Source: Volvariella volvacea V23
Lineage: Eukaryota; Basidiomycota; Agaricomycetes; Agaricales; Pluteaceae
Reading direction: 5' to 3'
NCBI GenBank assembly: GCA_000349905.1
Contig: KB722743.1
Coordinates: forward strand, 1,052,680 to 1,116,679
Length of the DNA: 64,000 nt
Shown here: positions 43,991 to 54,279 of the stretch, piece by piece
Numbering within the stretch: the first letter of the stretch is position 1
Layout of the letters: each line of letters starts with the position of its first letter
Program-made: the position numbers and the translations under genes
The notes under the pieces: generated by a model
What the model was told of the DNA's origin: nothing
The model's database searches: none
Seen by the model: only the letters and a program-made list of their open reading frames with translations

Positions 43991-46272
43991 ATGGCTTTCC
44001 CCAGCAATCTTCTTGCATTTGTATTGCTTTCCATTCTCCCGTGGACAGCCCAAGCAGCTCTGTACACAAGCAGCTCGCAACTACCCAGGTCAACGTATGA
44101 CTACATCATCGTAGGAGGTAGGACCGAAAGGGTATTTTCGTGCGGGTGGCTAAGTGGATCTTTGGATAGCGGGAACAGCTGGCAATGTTATTGCGGCAAG
44201 ACTTACGGAGAATCCGAATTGCGAAGTCCTCGTCCTGGAAGCAGGCGTATCGTGAGTAGGATTTGTTATCTTCCGGCACAGTGAGCTCACAGTGGGTGTC
44301 TATCCTTTAGCGACGAAGGAGTCTATGCCGCCACTGTCCCCTTGTTGGCCCCATCGTTGTCAAAATCCGCCTACGACTGGAATTACACTATAGTAGCACA
44401 GCCAAATCTTAACGGAAGGACCCTTCCATACCCCCGTGGAAAAATATTGGGAGGAACTAGTTCTATAAGTATGTGGCGCTGCCCTCTTTCAAGCAATGTG
44501 CTTAATTTCTTGTGTCAGATTACATGGTATACACGCGCGGTTCAGCAGACGATTTTGATAGGTATGCTGAAGTCACGGGAGATCCAGGTTGGAAGTGGGA
44601 CAACATGGGGCTATATCGGTCTCGGGTGAGAATGTTCCTTTATTGACTCGATTTTGAGTCGTCATTAATAGAGAACCTTCAGCATGAGCGCTTTGTTCCA
44701 CCAACAGAGGGATGGGACACTACTGGCGTGTATAACCCATTGGTGCATGGAACCGACGGGCCTCTCGCCGTTGCCCTCCCAAACAGCATGGATCGCCTTT
44801 CCCAAATCGTTCTTGGCGCCTCAAAGGAACTCCATGACGAATTCTTTTTCAACCAAGATGCGAATAGCGGCAATACACTGGGCATTGGCTTCACACAGGC
44901 GACAAATGGCGGAGGTCGGCGTTCCAGCTCGTCGACAGCGTACCTTCACCCCAATATCCACAGACCCAACCTCCATGTGTTGACGAATGCCCAAGTAACG
45001 AGACTTGTTAAAACTGGAAGCAAGAAAGGACGCCCCTTGTTTGGAGCCATAGAGTTCCAGTCTGATCGCCAAAGTACGTTTTTCGAGGCTGATATGAATT
45101 TGCTTCCTGATCATCCCATACAGCATCGCCTGTGCGTGTGACGGCAAATACCGAAATTATACTCTCCGCTGGCTCAGTCGGCACGCCTTCCATTCTGCAG
45201 CTATCCGGGATTGGCGACAAAGCAGATCTGGCTTTGGTCGGAATTGACACCATTGTCGATCTTCCTTCAGTTGGCAAGAACCTTTCCGACCACTTGTTCA
45301 CTACGATCAGCTTCAAGTTCAACGGACCAAGCTATGATGACCTCCTGCGCAATCACGAGGTATTCCAGTCGAGTCTCGAGGAGTGGGAAAACCACAAAAC
45401 AGGTCCACTCGCAAATACACCTACTAACCAGATTGGCTGGTTCCGCCTCCCGTCCGATCATCCTATCTTCAACGGCACGCCAGATCCTTCCGCTGGACTA
45501 CGGTCTGCACACTATGAAATTATTTTCAGCGTAGGTCGCAATATGGAAAGATTCACCTCATGGCGTTGCTAAGCTTGTGGTTGTACAGAATATATTTCAC
45601 TCCCATGCTGCTCAGCGACCATCAGTAGGAAACTTCACCACTTTTTCAGTGTCCCTGGCATCTCCTAGCTCTCGTAAGCCCACTTCTTGCTGTAAGGAAC
45701 TGATAATTTACGGTGAATCCGTACTCCTTGTTCAATAGGTGGCACCGTACGATTATCCTCCAGGGATCCCTGGGCTGTGCCCCTTATAGACCCTAATTTC
45801 CTCTCGACAGAATTTGATAGAGTCGCACTCCGTGAAGCCGTCAAGGCTGCGCTTCGATTTCCCCAAGCCCCGGCTTGGAAAGATTGGATTGAGGGCCTCT
45901 GGGAGGGTTGTGCAAATCTAAACGATGACGATGAGATTGATGCATACATCAGACAGGCATCCGACATAGTTTATCATCCTGTCGGGACGGCTTCGATGAC
46001 ATCTGAAGATGCGGGTTGGGGAGTGGTGAATCCAGACCTGAAGGTTAAGGGTGTGGAGGGACTGAGAATTGTTGATGCCTCGATTCTGGTGAGTTCACAC
46101 CCCACACTTTTAGCGATGTACGTGTACTCATGGTCATTTCCGCCTGGCATAGCCATTTATACCTAGTGCTCATACACAGGCAACTGTGTACATGGCGGCT
46201 GAACGAGCAGCCGACATCATTAGAGACTCAGCAGAATTCAAGGCAACCGTACTGCAAAGGGACGAATTGTAG
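43991..46272 (+). CDS. GMC oxidoreductase (aryl-alcohol-oxidase type), copy 2
   Basis: Nine exons (43991-44117, 44170-44251, 44311-44468, 44519-44625, 44683-45073, 45124-45530, 45589-45673, 45739-46088, 46153-46272) give 608 residues, the same length as copy 1. Six of the exon sizes are shared apart from two compensating one-codon changes in exons 3 and 9. A signal peptide (ending TAQA), [53 protein letters not shown] (His near 532) and AHTQATVYM (His near 576) are intact. It is a secreted FAD-dependent alcohol or sugar oxidase with unknown substrate. Intron 8 ends at CATAG (46152); reading on to the next AG would lose the conserved PFIPS. It closes the block of F-box genes opened by copy 1. 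Confidence 0.9.
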
Positions 46273-48418
46273 AGTGTACAAGGCATCCGTCTGATACAGT
46301 ATCATAAGAACCATACTGAAAACACTTCGAAAAGCTTCATCAACGTCCTAATATCTGCCTTTCCAAATCGAGTTCCCTATACGCCACTCACCTAAACTCA
46401 ATGCACATCATCTCACTCCTCTAATTACGCATTTCTATATCCCGTTTTATCTTTGTCCTCTGTGTTCTTTGTGTCTTCAGTATGTTTTGTGTTCCTTGGA
46501 AGTCTAAATGCAGGGGTAGCATGCGACCATATAGTCCTCCTGCTAAATCTTCGGATTTGCCCTCCGAGTTCTGGTTGCATGAACTTGTCATATCCATCAA
46601 TTAGTCGCACTACAAAAGAGTGTGCGCTTTCATCCAAATACAAATAGCAGTGTGCTTGCTGGAAACAAAAGAAGAGGCACTGTGTGCTCGGTTGGACCAG
46701 TCAAAAACCGAGAGCCTCTCACTACGTGAGCGATGAGGGGGTGTTTGTGCCACTCACAACCTTTGACTCTCTCCTCTGTGCCACATCCTTATTGACGTAT
46801 AACACCCCCCCAAGAAAGGTACTGTACACATTGCTCTCACTGTGGCACAGACCCCGCAAAAGTTCTTGGAGAGTGTGCCTCAAGGATACAGCAACGACAC
46901 GCAGGAGTACAATAGCGCAACGCCAGGTACCCATGCCACATGGCCACATTTAGGGCCATGTAACGTCCACAAAGGAAAGGCTGAAGGTGGCTCAGCGGTA
47001 TAAAATGCACCTGGCTTTCATATGATGCCTTCAACAACCTAGCATCCTCACACATGTCTGAGCCAACGCTCTTCACCACACACACACTAGCTTCAGATGA
47101 AAATGGGGAGTCAGAGTCGGAGATCGGGATCAACATAGTTCCACCTAGCCCTTCTGGTGGCACTTTGGATTTGGATCAAGAAGATACCGCCTCCGAAAGT
47201 GATACCAGCAGCCGACGAAATATCCCAAGGCGGAAAAACTGACAACAAAGTTCCACAACACCAGGCTGCTCCTGCAATACAGACCCAATTATAGGAAGAA
47301 AAGAATGAGAAGACGTTGGGTTTGAGGTGCTTTTACACTGTCGCTTTTGGCTCCTCTGCGTGGGGTACTTGAATGTGTGGTGCATAATTCACCCCGCTTC
47401 AGTGCATCACAAGTGCAGATACAACAATATAATGCCTCTTTAACCTATAATTCAGTGATTCTTCCTACACCAATCCATTGTAACAAATCTCTATCATGTG
47501 TTTTTGAACAATGAAACTCGTCCGACTCTGTGTATTGATTATATCTGCACTAATGGTTTAATCACACAAGCACTATCCACAAATGAAAATGGTACGAAGA
47601 TTAGAATTGAAATGGTCCCACGCACTTAGGAGGCAGCAATCTAGACTTGAGTTGAGGGAATGATGCCCCTCAATTTTAACGCCGCCATTGAAAACGAAAA
47701 CAACAGTCAGTGGAACATTCAACAGCAGAAGAACAGAAACTATCATGAGCCGTAGCCTCTCGACTTCACATGTAGTTCAGCGACAGATACCCACATGATG
47801 GAGGGTGAAGACAATCGAACTTCCTATCTATCATGCCTTTTCATTGGCACCTTAGGTTCTTGCGAACGAGGTGACTGGCTGAGCTACACACAGTTGTTCA
47901 CCTATCTAGTAGTTTGGGCCATCTTCCTTGTCAATCTATGTGCAGAACTTCTCGCGACTGTATGTTTAGGGTACTAGCATCCTAAGAATATCGACGCTCG
48001 TTCTATATGCTCCCTGTTGAACCTAATGGTTAGCAGCACAGAACTAGTCCTGCTCGAGATCCGCCATGATAGTGTGGGGTGCATCGTCCTGGAGAAATAA
48101 ACTACCTGGCCCTCTCATGGCCATAGGAGCACTGAAAAGTATTCGTGGTTTGCTAGATTCGCTAAACGTAGCGCCAGCGATTCACACAATTGTGATTTGA
48201 TTAAAATAAGCACAGAGTGTGACCAACCAGCGGAGTGTTCCCTAGCAGGACACGGTGCCACTGGCTCGTCGTGGCAAGGGAAAAATGACACGCAGTACAG
48301 ATCCATCGAGAACAAGATCCTGGATACACATGAACCAATAAACAGTACGACTGACAAATGCTCACATCAAGTATCAAATTGTATAGGTATAGCGGGATCA
48401 CTTCACGGTACCACCGTG
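46273..48418. other. Gene-poor region
   Basis: No gene can be supported over 2.1 kb. A small open frame at 47054-47242 (62 codons, acidic and Ser-rich) has a faint echo near 47575-47670, suggesting a degraded dispersed repeat. Otherwise I see nothing. Confidence 0.4.
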
Positions 48419-49126
48419 CTAAGAGTAAAAATTTACATGTACACCGATGCTCGTCACAGCTCCTCCAACCATGGTCAAATTGGCAGCATTAAAAAAACTT
48501 GTGGAGGGCGGCGGCTGCGAGGTGCTAGGCGATGCGGTAGAAGACTGTAAGTTTGGGTGGCGAGGGGGACGAGCAGGGTCCGGGCCCGGGTCCGACTCTG
48601 GTTGAGGTCCATCAGCCAACAACCTCAGATGTTCATAAGCGCCGTCGACAGCACGATTTATAGTGCCCCTGTGACCCTCGAATCAAGTAGGATCTAGAAG
48701 TCACGTTGAGGATAGCTGAAATGCCCTACCTTCCAGCAGCGCGGCAGCTTTGAGTGGTAGCGCCGAATTCTACAAGCGTAGAACCATCTCCACCACTGCG
48801 GAGCGGAAGTTTGGGAACCTAATGCGCCTTCGATCTTTCTCATGGTACTAGAGTGAATGAGTTCAGCATCTGCCCGTGAGCAAGAGCAAATCAAATATGG
48901 GAACTCACCTCTCAAGGCGGTTCATATCAACTTGAGGAACACCGGAAAGGGATTGCGATATTCCAACACACACGAGTTGGGACATTATCTCCGGGTCTCC
49001 ATATACATCGCTTAAATGGAGGGTTACGAGCTGATACAACCGTAAAAGTTGTTCATATCCTTCAAAGATATAGGTTAGGCGAAGTAAGAGTAAGTGGATG
49101 TCGACGTGGTCGAGTGGCATGGGCAT
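48419..49126 (-). CDS. Small spliced hypothetical protein
   Basis: On the minus strand three exons look coding. The first runs from an ATG at 49126 to a GTGAGT near 48910. The second runs from an AG near 48865 to GTAGGG near 48733. The third runs from about 48678 to a stop at 48419. The first part is rich in Leu and His with probable helices (HLLLLRLTYIFEGYEQLLRL). The second has MRKIEGALGSQTSAPQWWRW, the third AVDGAYEHLRLLADG followed by a Pro/Ser-rich tail and a hydrophobic end. I recognise no family and propose no function. The spacing of splice sites and the continuous frame are the only support. It could also be a pseudogene or a non-coding region. Confidence 0.4.
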
Positions 49127-49855
49127 GAGAAAGGGGGAGAATGTAATTGGGCTGTTTTAATAGTGCCTTATTATCGTTCATCACGATGTTAGCATGCTCA
49201 CCACAGCCATGTCATTCCCGTAAATGCTCTCAATCGGGCGGGCATGTAAGGTCTGGGGCTGGCTAGCCATTGGGTGCCTCTGTGTTTGTAAGCATCTGGA
49301 TCAATTCTGGTGCTGGTCTATCTGCCTTATTGCAGCTCGCACTTGCGTTGCAGCACCTATGCAGGGCCAAAGGCCAATAACACAATAGAACCAGCGGGCT
49401 CTTTCATTGGCACACCAGCCATTAGATCGGCATATAGGGGCCGAGAACACGGCAGGCGCTGACATCTCGTTGGCTAGAACTGTCCTATCAGGAATACGGG
49501 GCAATTGAATACACCGCAATCAAGTACTCAACTACACGCGCCGCAGCTAATACAGTTTGAAGCTTCGTGGAGAATGCACAGCATCCTCTCATGACCAAGG
49601 AACAGAGAAACAGGAAACAACTTATTTGTACGACTACATATTGCACATCAACGTAAGGTATTAGCTTCGTATCTATATACACATATATCGGAAGCGATTG
49701 TAATGATTTGAGGGAGTACGCCGCTGTCATGCTTGAACTATAAACGACCTCAAACCCCGGGTACGAACCCCGCACATGTCCGAAAAAACAGCATTCAAAA
49801 TCCACCCTCCTTCCCTCTCTGGAAGTGCCTGCATCTTTTCACCCTCATACATTGC
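49127..49855. other. Intergenic, nothing seen
   Basis: This is the spacer between the small hypothetical gene and the 3' end of the transporter gene. No coding pattern was found. Confidence 0.4.
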
Positions 49856-52800
49856 TTACGTTTGTGGGATATCACAGTTTCCGAAAATCGGAGGACCCGA
49901 AGTATCCGGCTCCAGCATCAACTGCAAAAAAGCAAGTCCCATTCAGTACGAGTAGGGAAGAGCAAAGGAGGAAAAAAAAAAGGAAAAAGGCCGTATGACA
50001 AACGACCAACGTACCTTGACGGTCTGAATAGTGGTATAAGCCGCCACAATCAACCCAAACACGATCATCGCCCAATCCGCCGCCTTTTCCCTCCTCGTCC
50101 GCGCACACGCTCTATAATGCAACATCGCCGGGTACACGTAGCACAGCGGCACGCTATCGAATCAAAAACCGCGTCAGCTCAAGACCACTACCACCACAAC
50201 AACAACAACAAAAAAAATGGAGAAAAACGTAAAGAAAGAGACGAGCACGAACCAAGCAAAACACCCCACAAACGCGACAAACTTGTCCAAGTCCGCCGCG
50301 CCGACCCAGCTGATCACCGTGCACACCATCACAAGTCCAAACCTGAACAGGTTCTTCGTCCACTTGATCTTCAAGTTGGCCTTGCCGCTTCGGGAGGTGA
50401 AGATGCCCGTCTCGAGGATCCGGACGGCCGGGAAGAATTGGAGCGGGACGGAGAGGAGGATGGCGAGGGCGTAGACGAATTGGACCTGTGCAAGTGTGGG
50501 TGAGTGTGGGTACGAGGAGAGAGGAGGGATGGGGAACGTACGGATTGGACCATTCGGCTGCTCGTGTCGAGGTTGACGAGGACGACGGTTTGGATGTCCG
50601 AGCCAAAGGTGAGGTACGCCAGAATACCCGCACCGCCAAAGAGCACTACAGAGCAGAGGTTTAGATTCAAGACACAAGAGACCCAAAAGCAGCAGCCACG
50701 CACCGACGAGGAACATCATCACGCCCGTAAGCGCCGCAGGAAACTTTCTCGGCTCGCGCATCGCGTCGGTGATAGGGATGACCTTGCAGACACCCCATCA
50801 ATTTCAACTCGACAGTGTAAACACAACAAACTCACCAATCCGATACCTTCAAACGAAAACACCGCAGTCCTATCAAAAAAATCCCCAACCCATCAGCCAA
50901 CTCGAACAAACAAAAGAAACGAAACGAAACCCACCCGATAAACAACGGAAAATCCCTCGGATTAAACAACCTCACCCCCTCCGCCACCCCCCTCTCGACC
51001 AACAGCCTGACCTCACTCCCAAATATATACGCCAGCCCCATAAATATAAACCCGTCCGCGACGAGCGCCGTCGTGCTCAGCTTCGCCAGGTCCCTTACGA
51101 GCGCGAGGGGCAGGAACACCGCGAGCTGGAGGAGGATGAAGGTCTGCACAGAGTACACGGCGGTGCAGTTGGAGATGCCGAGCACAAAGGCGCGCAGGTT
51201 TTCGGCGACAAAGATGGTGTAGGCCGAGACGAAGCCGAGTTGGGAGATGACGATGGAGCCGAGGATGAGGTAGCGCATCCAGGGGCCGTAGAGCGCGCCG
51301 CCGATGTCTGTGTGGATGGGGAAGGGGGGTTAGTGAGTGGGGTTTAGGACAGGGGAGGCGGGAGGGGAGACGAACCTCCAAAGCTTCCAGAGACGACGAA
51401 TTTGGTCTTGACGAGCAACAAGAACGAATACAGTGATATAAACGCGATAAACACAAACGTCACGGACGAGAACAGCAGTCCTCCGTTCATAAACCTACAC
51501 CATCCCTCTCCAATCAGCGCCAACCAAGCACTGCTCAAAGATCCACTCACGCTTTACCCAAGAACAAGACCCCAGTGCCGATGAACGACTTTAGGAGCAT
51601 CAGCACCGCCTGGGTGACGGTCGCGTTCCCATGTGGGCCGACAGACCCCGCGCGCCTCCTCGACCGCGACCGGCTCGTCCGCGTCGTGATCGCGCTGGCG
51701 CTCATCCCCCCTCCTCCTCCTTCGTCCCATCCTCCGCCATCGCCACCGCCCGAGAGCAGAGGCGTGGTCTCGCTCAGTCCGGGTATAGGAGGCGCAAACT
51801 GCTCTTCGTCCTCCCCCTCCTCGTCAAACGACTTTTCCTCGTCTTCGTCTTCTTCCAAGTCTTCACCGGCCTAAAAAAGAAGACGATAAAGGCAGAACGC
51901 GCGCGCGCACCGTGCATCAGTCAACCAACTGCACATCATAGCCAAAAGATAGGGAGGAGGTGGGGGGGGAGGGGAAGAAGCACAATCCACAGCACTTACA
52001 AAATGCCCATACAAAAACAAAAAATCGATAAAATTGTTCAATATCCTCGGCTGCCCCTCCTCGCCCACACCTCCCTCCAAATCGCCGCCCAGTCTCCCCT
52101 GTTCGTGCGCCCTCAACAGCAAATAGTTCCTCCTAAACCCTCCCGGCTCGTGTATGTGCTCAAACGCAGGGTGCGGCGGGTGCGTCGACGAGCCGCTGAA
52201 GCTCGCTGCGCGGGCTCGAGGGCCGGTCCGGTATGTGCGGTGGTTGGTTGTGGATTGCCATTTGTAGATGTCGTGGCTGGATGTGCGTCGTGGTGGTGGT
52301 GATGTTCGTGAATGAAAGACGTGAATGAGAGAAAGGGTGCATGTGATTGGATGAGAGATGGTTGTGGGTGGGTGATATGATATGATGTGATACGATCCCG
52401 AGAACGATAAGCGCGAGCCAAGTCCACAGGGTCAGCCGAAAAAAAAGCAGTCGAGAAGTATCATTTTCATTCCAATCCCGACACCAGCGGCATGGCATAA
52501 CATGTCATGGCGTAGCGATCGCACATTGTTGAGAGACGTCATATCATGTGCCAAGATCCGACACAAAAGACCACAATTTTTTTTGGGGGGGTAGACGATG
52601 ACGAGCGGCGCATCATCGTGAATTGGGGGTCGTTTTACGTAAATCACAGGTCGAGGTCCCAAGTTCCGGTGCGGCGCAGGTGGACGTGAACGTGAATGTG
52701 AAGAGATCATTGGAGGAATGAAGCATGACGAAAGAGAAAACAATAGGATGAGTCAGTTTAGATTCTTTTGGGGTACTCGGAGAAAACAGAAGGAAAAAAA

Positions 52801-53832
52801 GTTGGAACGACGGCGGCGCGATATCCATCGCCATCGCCAACCCTAACTGCAATAGCATGAGCAATATCAAAAGACGACTTACGTGACATCCGCCCCGGGC
52901 GCGTGGTACGGTATAGGAAACGGCTCCGTGTCGTCCTTGAAGTGCAGCTGCGGCTGCTTGCCATTCACAATCGAGGACCTGCTAGATCCGGCCTCTGCAC
53001 CATCCTGTGCTTGCTGTTGTGGCTGTTGTTGTGGCCTCGGTGTAGGCGTGTTGCTCCCCCCCGTCGCAGTCGCGCTCCCGCTCGCCTCGGCCTCTCCACC
53101 ACCACTGCCACCAGCAATAGGCCCCAAGCCCACCCCGCTCGCAATACTAAACGCCCGCGCCCGCTCGTCCTTGGAGACCAAATGCCGTCGCACGACTTTG
53201 AGCTTCTCCTCGTCCGGCAGATCGTCCAGGTCGATGACGGGCGGTGTGTCTGCCCCGCCGGGCAGCCCTGGCGTGGCAGGTCGGAGGGCGGGAGAGGCCG
53301 TTCCGCTTCGTGTGGCACTCAGCCCGCCAGGCCCACCAGGTCCGAGACCGAGACCGAGGCCGTGCAGCAGGGCGGGGCGGATGGGCGAGCCGCTCTGCGC
53401 GTACGAGGACGAGAGCGGGATGGGAAGATGCGGGTTGGAGCTCGAGGGGAGGTTGAGAGCTGTAGGAGCCGGAGAGCCCGTTCGCGTCTGCTGCTGCTGT
53501 GAAGACCCCACTCCAACCCCAGCAGCGGCGGCACCCACGTATCTCGGCGGGATGTTCGCAATGGGCGGCGGCGTGCCCGTCGACACGAGCTGGGCACGCA
53601 GGGCGCGGAGTTCGGGTGTTCCGAGGCCTTGGAGGGGTGTTCCTGTTCGTGGTGTTCCCGCTGCAGCTCCGGGAGCGGTGGTTCCTCCTCCACTGCTTGG
53701 TGCGGGGGGGATGGAGGCGTTGGTGGTGTTGAAGGAGGACGCGACGTCGCCTCCTTGTTGGCCGGCTGCAGCGTCCCCGAGCCGTCGCGGGCTGCGAGGG
53801 CCGATGTTGACTGGTTTTGTCGGGGTGGACAT
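49856..53832 (-). CDS. AVT3-like vacuolar amino acid transporter
   Basis: Eleven minus-strand exons join in frame to 870 residues: 53832-52883, 52195-52000, 51870-51551, 51494-51376, 51307-50935, 50869-50836, 50782-50704, 50645-50542, 50485-50253, 50153-50015 and 49921-49856. The first 500 residues are cytosolic-type, rich in Gly/Ala/Pro/Ser, with FPIPYHAPGADVT just before intron 1. The AAAP/SLC36 membrane core begins at LLKSFIGTGVLFLGKAF and continues through DIGGALYGPWMRYLI, FIFMGLAYIFG, FSFEGIGLVIPITDAM, VLFGGAGILAYLTFG and VPLCYVYPAMLHY, to a last exon with MLEP. AVT3/4-type proteins export amino acids from the fungal vacuole. Intron 1 is about 687 bp, far longer than the others. I chose the ATG at 53832 over 53880 as the better context. 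Confidence 0.88.
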
Positions 53833-54279
53833 CCGGATGATGTGAAATTCAGTAAGAGGTGTGTTGAGTACTGCGTGCAATGTCTAGGATCTTCCTGTTT
53901 GTCTAGTGCGAGCAAAGGAGAGAAGAGACGGTGGAGGATGTGGAGAAGTCCCTGGCTCAGGAGGGAGAGGTAAAGAGAACAGAGCCTGAGCCGAGCGGAT
54001 TAGGGTCAGGTGATCGATCTGTGGTCACCTCACGTGAGCGCACAGGGAAGCAAAGTTTTCTTGGCACCACCGCCACCGTCAGCGAGGCGAGGCTGAAATG
54101 ATGGCTGGACACGACGCAAGGAAGCTCCTCAGCTCGTGCGATGTTAACGAAAGCTAAAATAGACAGCAGAGAGGAGGCTCGAGGGTGAAGCTCGTGCTCT
54201 ATTAACGAAAGCTAACTAGCCAAGAATAGACAGCAGAGAGGCAGTCCTCGCTTCCCGGGACCGAATCGACCAGTCAACA
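53833..54279. other. Intergenic with a diverged direct repeat
   Basis: The region between the transporter start and the 3' end of the GT-B gene holds the direct repeat at 54131-54241 listed separately. No gene was seen. Confidence 0.5.
54131..54241. repeat. Diverged direct repeat, about 45-53 bp
   Basis: The blocks 54131-54174 and 54189-54241 both run AGCTCGTGC, TTAACGAAAGCTAA, then ATAGACAGCAGAGAGG. The second has about 9 extra bases. It is a small local duplication in non-coding sequence. Confidence 0.8.

Noticed and set aside
52883..53845. 320-codon plus-strand frame, Gly/Cys/Pro-rich
   Set aside because: Antisense to the first exon of the transporter gene; it arises from GC-rich low-complexity coding sequence.
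53319..53915. 198-codon minus-strand frame
   Set aside because: Same region in another frame of the transporter exon; Pro/Ser/Arg-rich with no domain.
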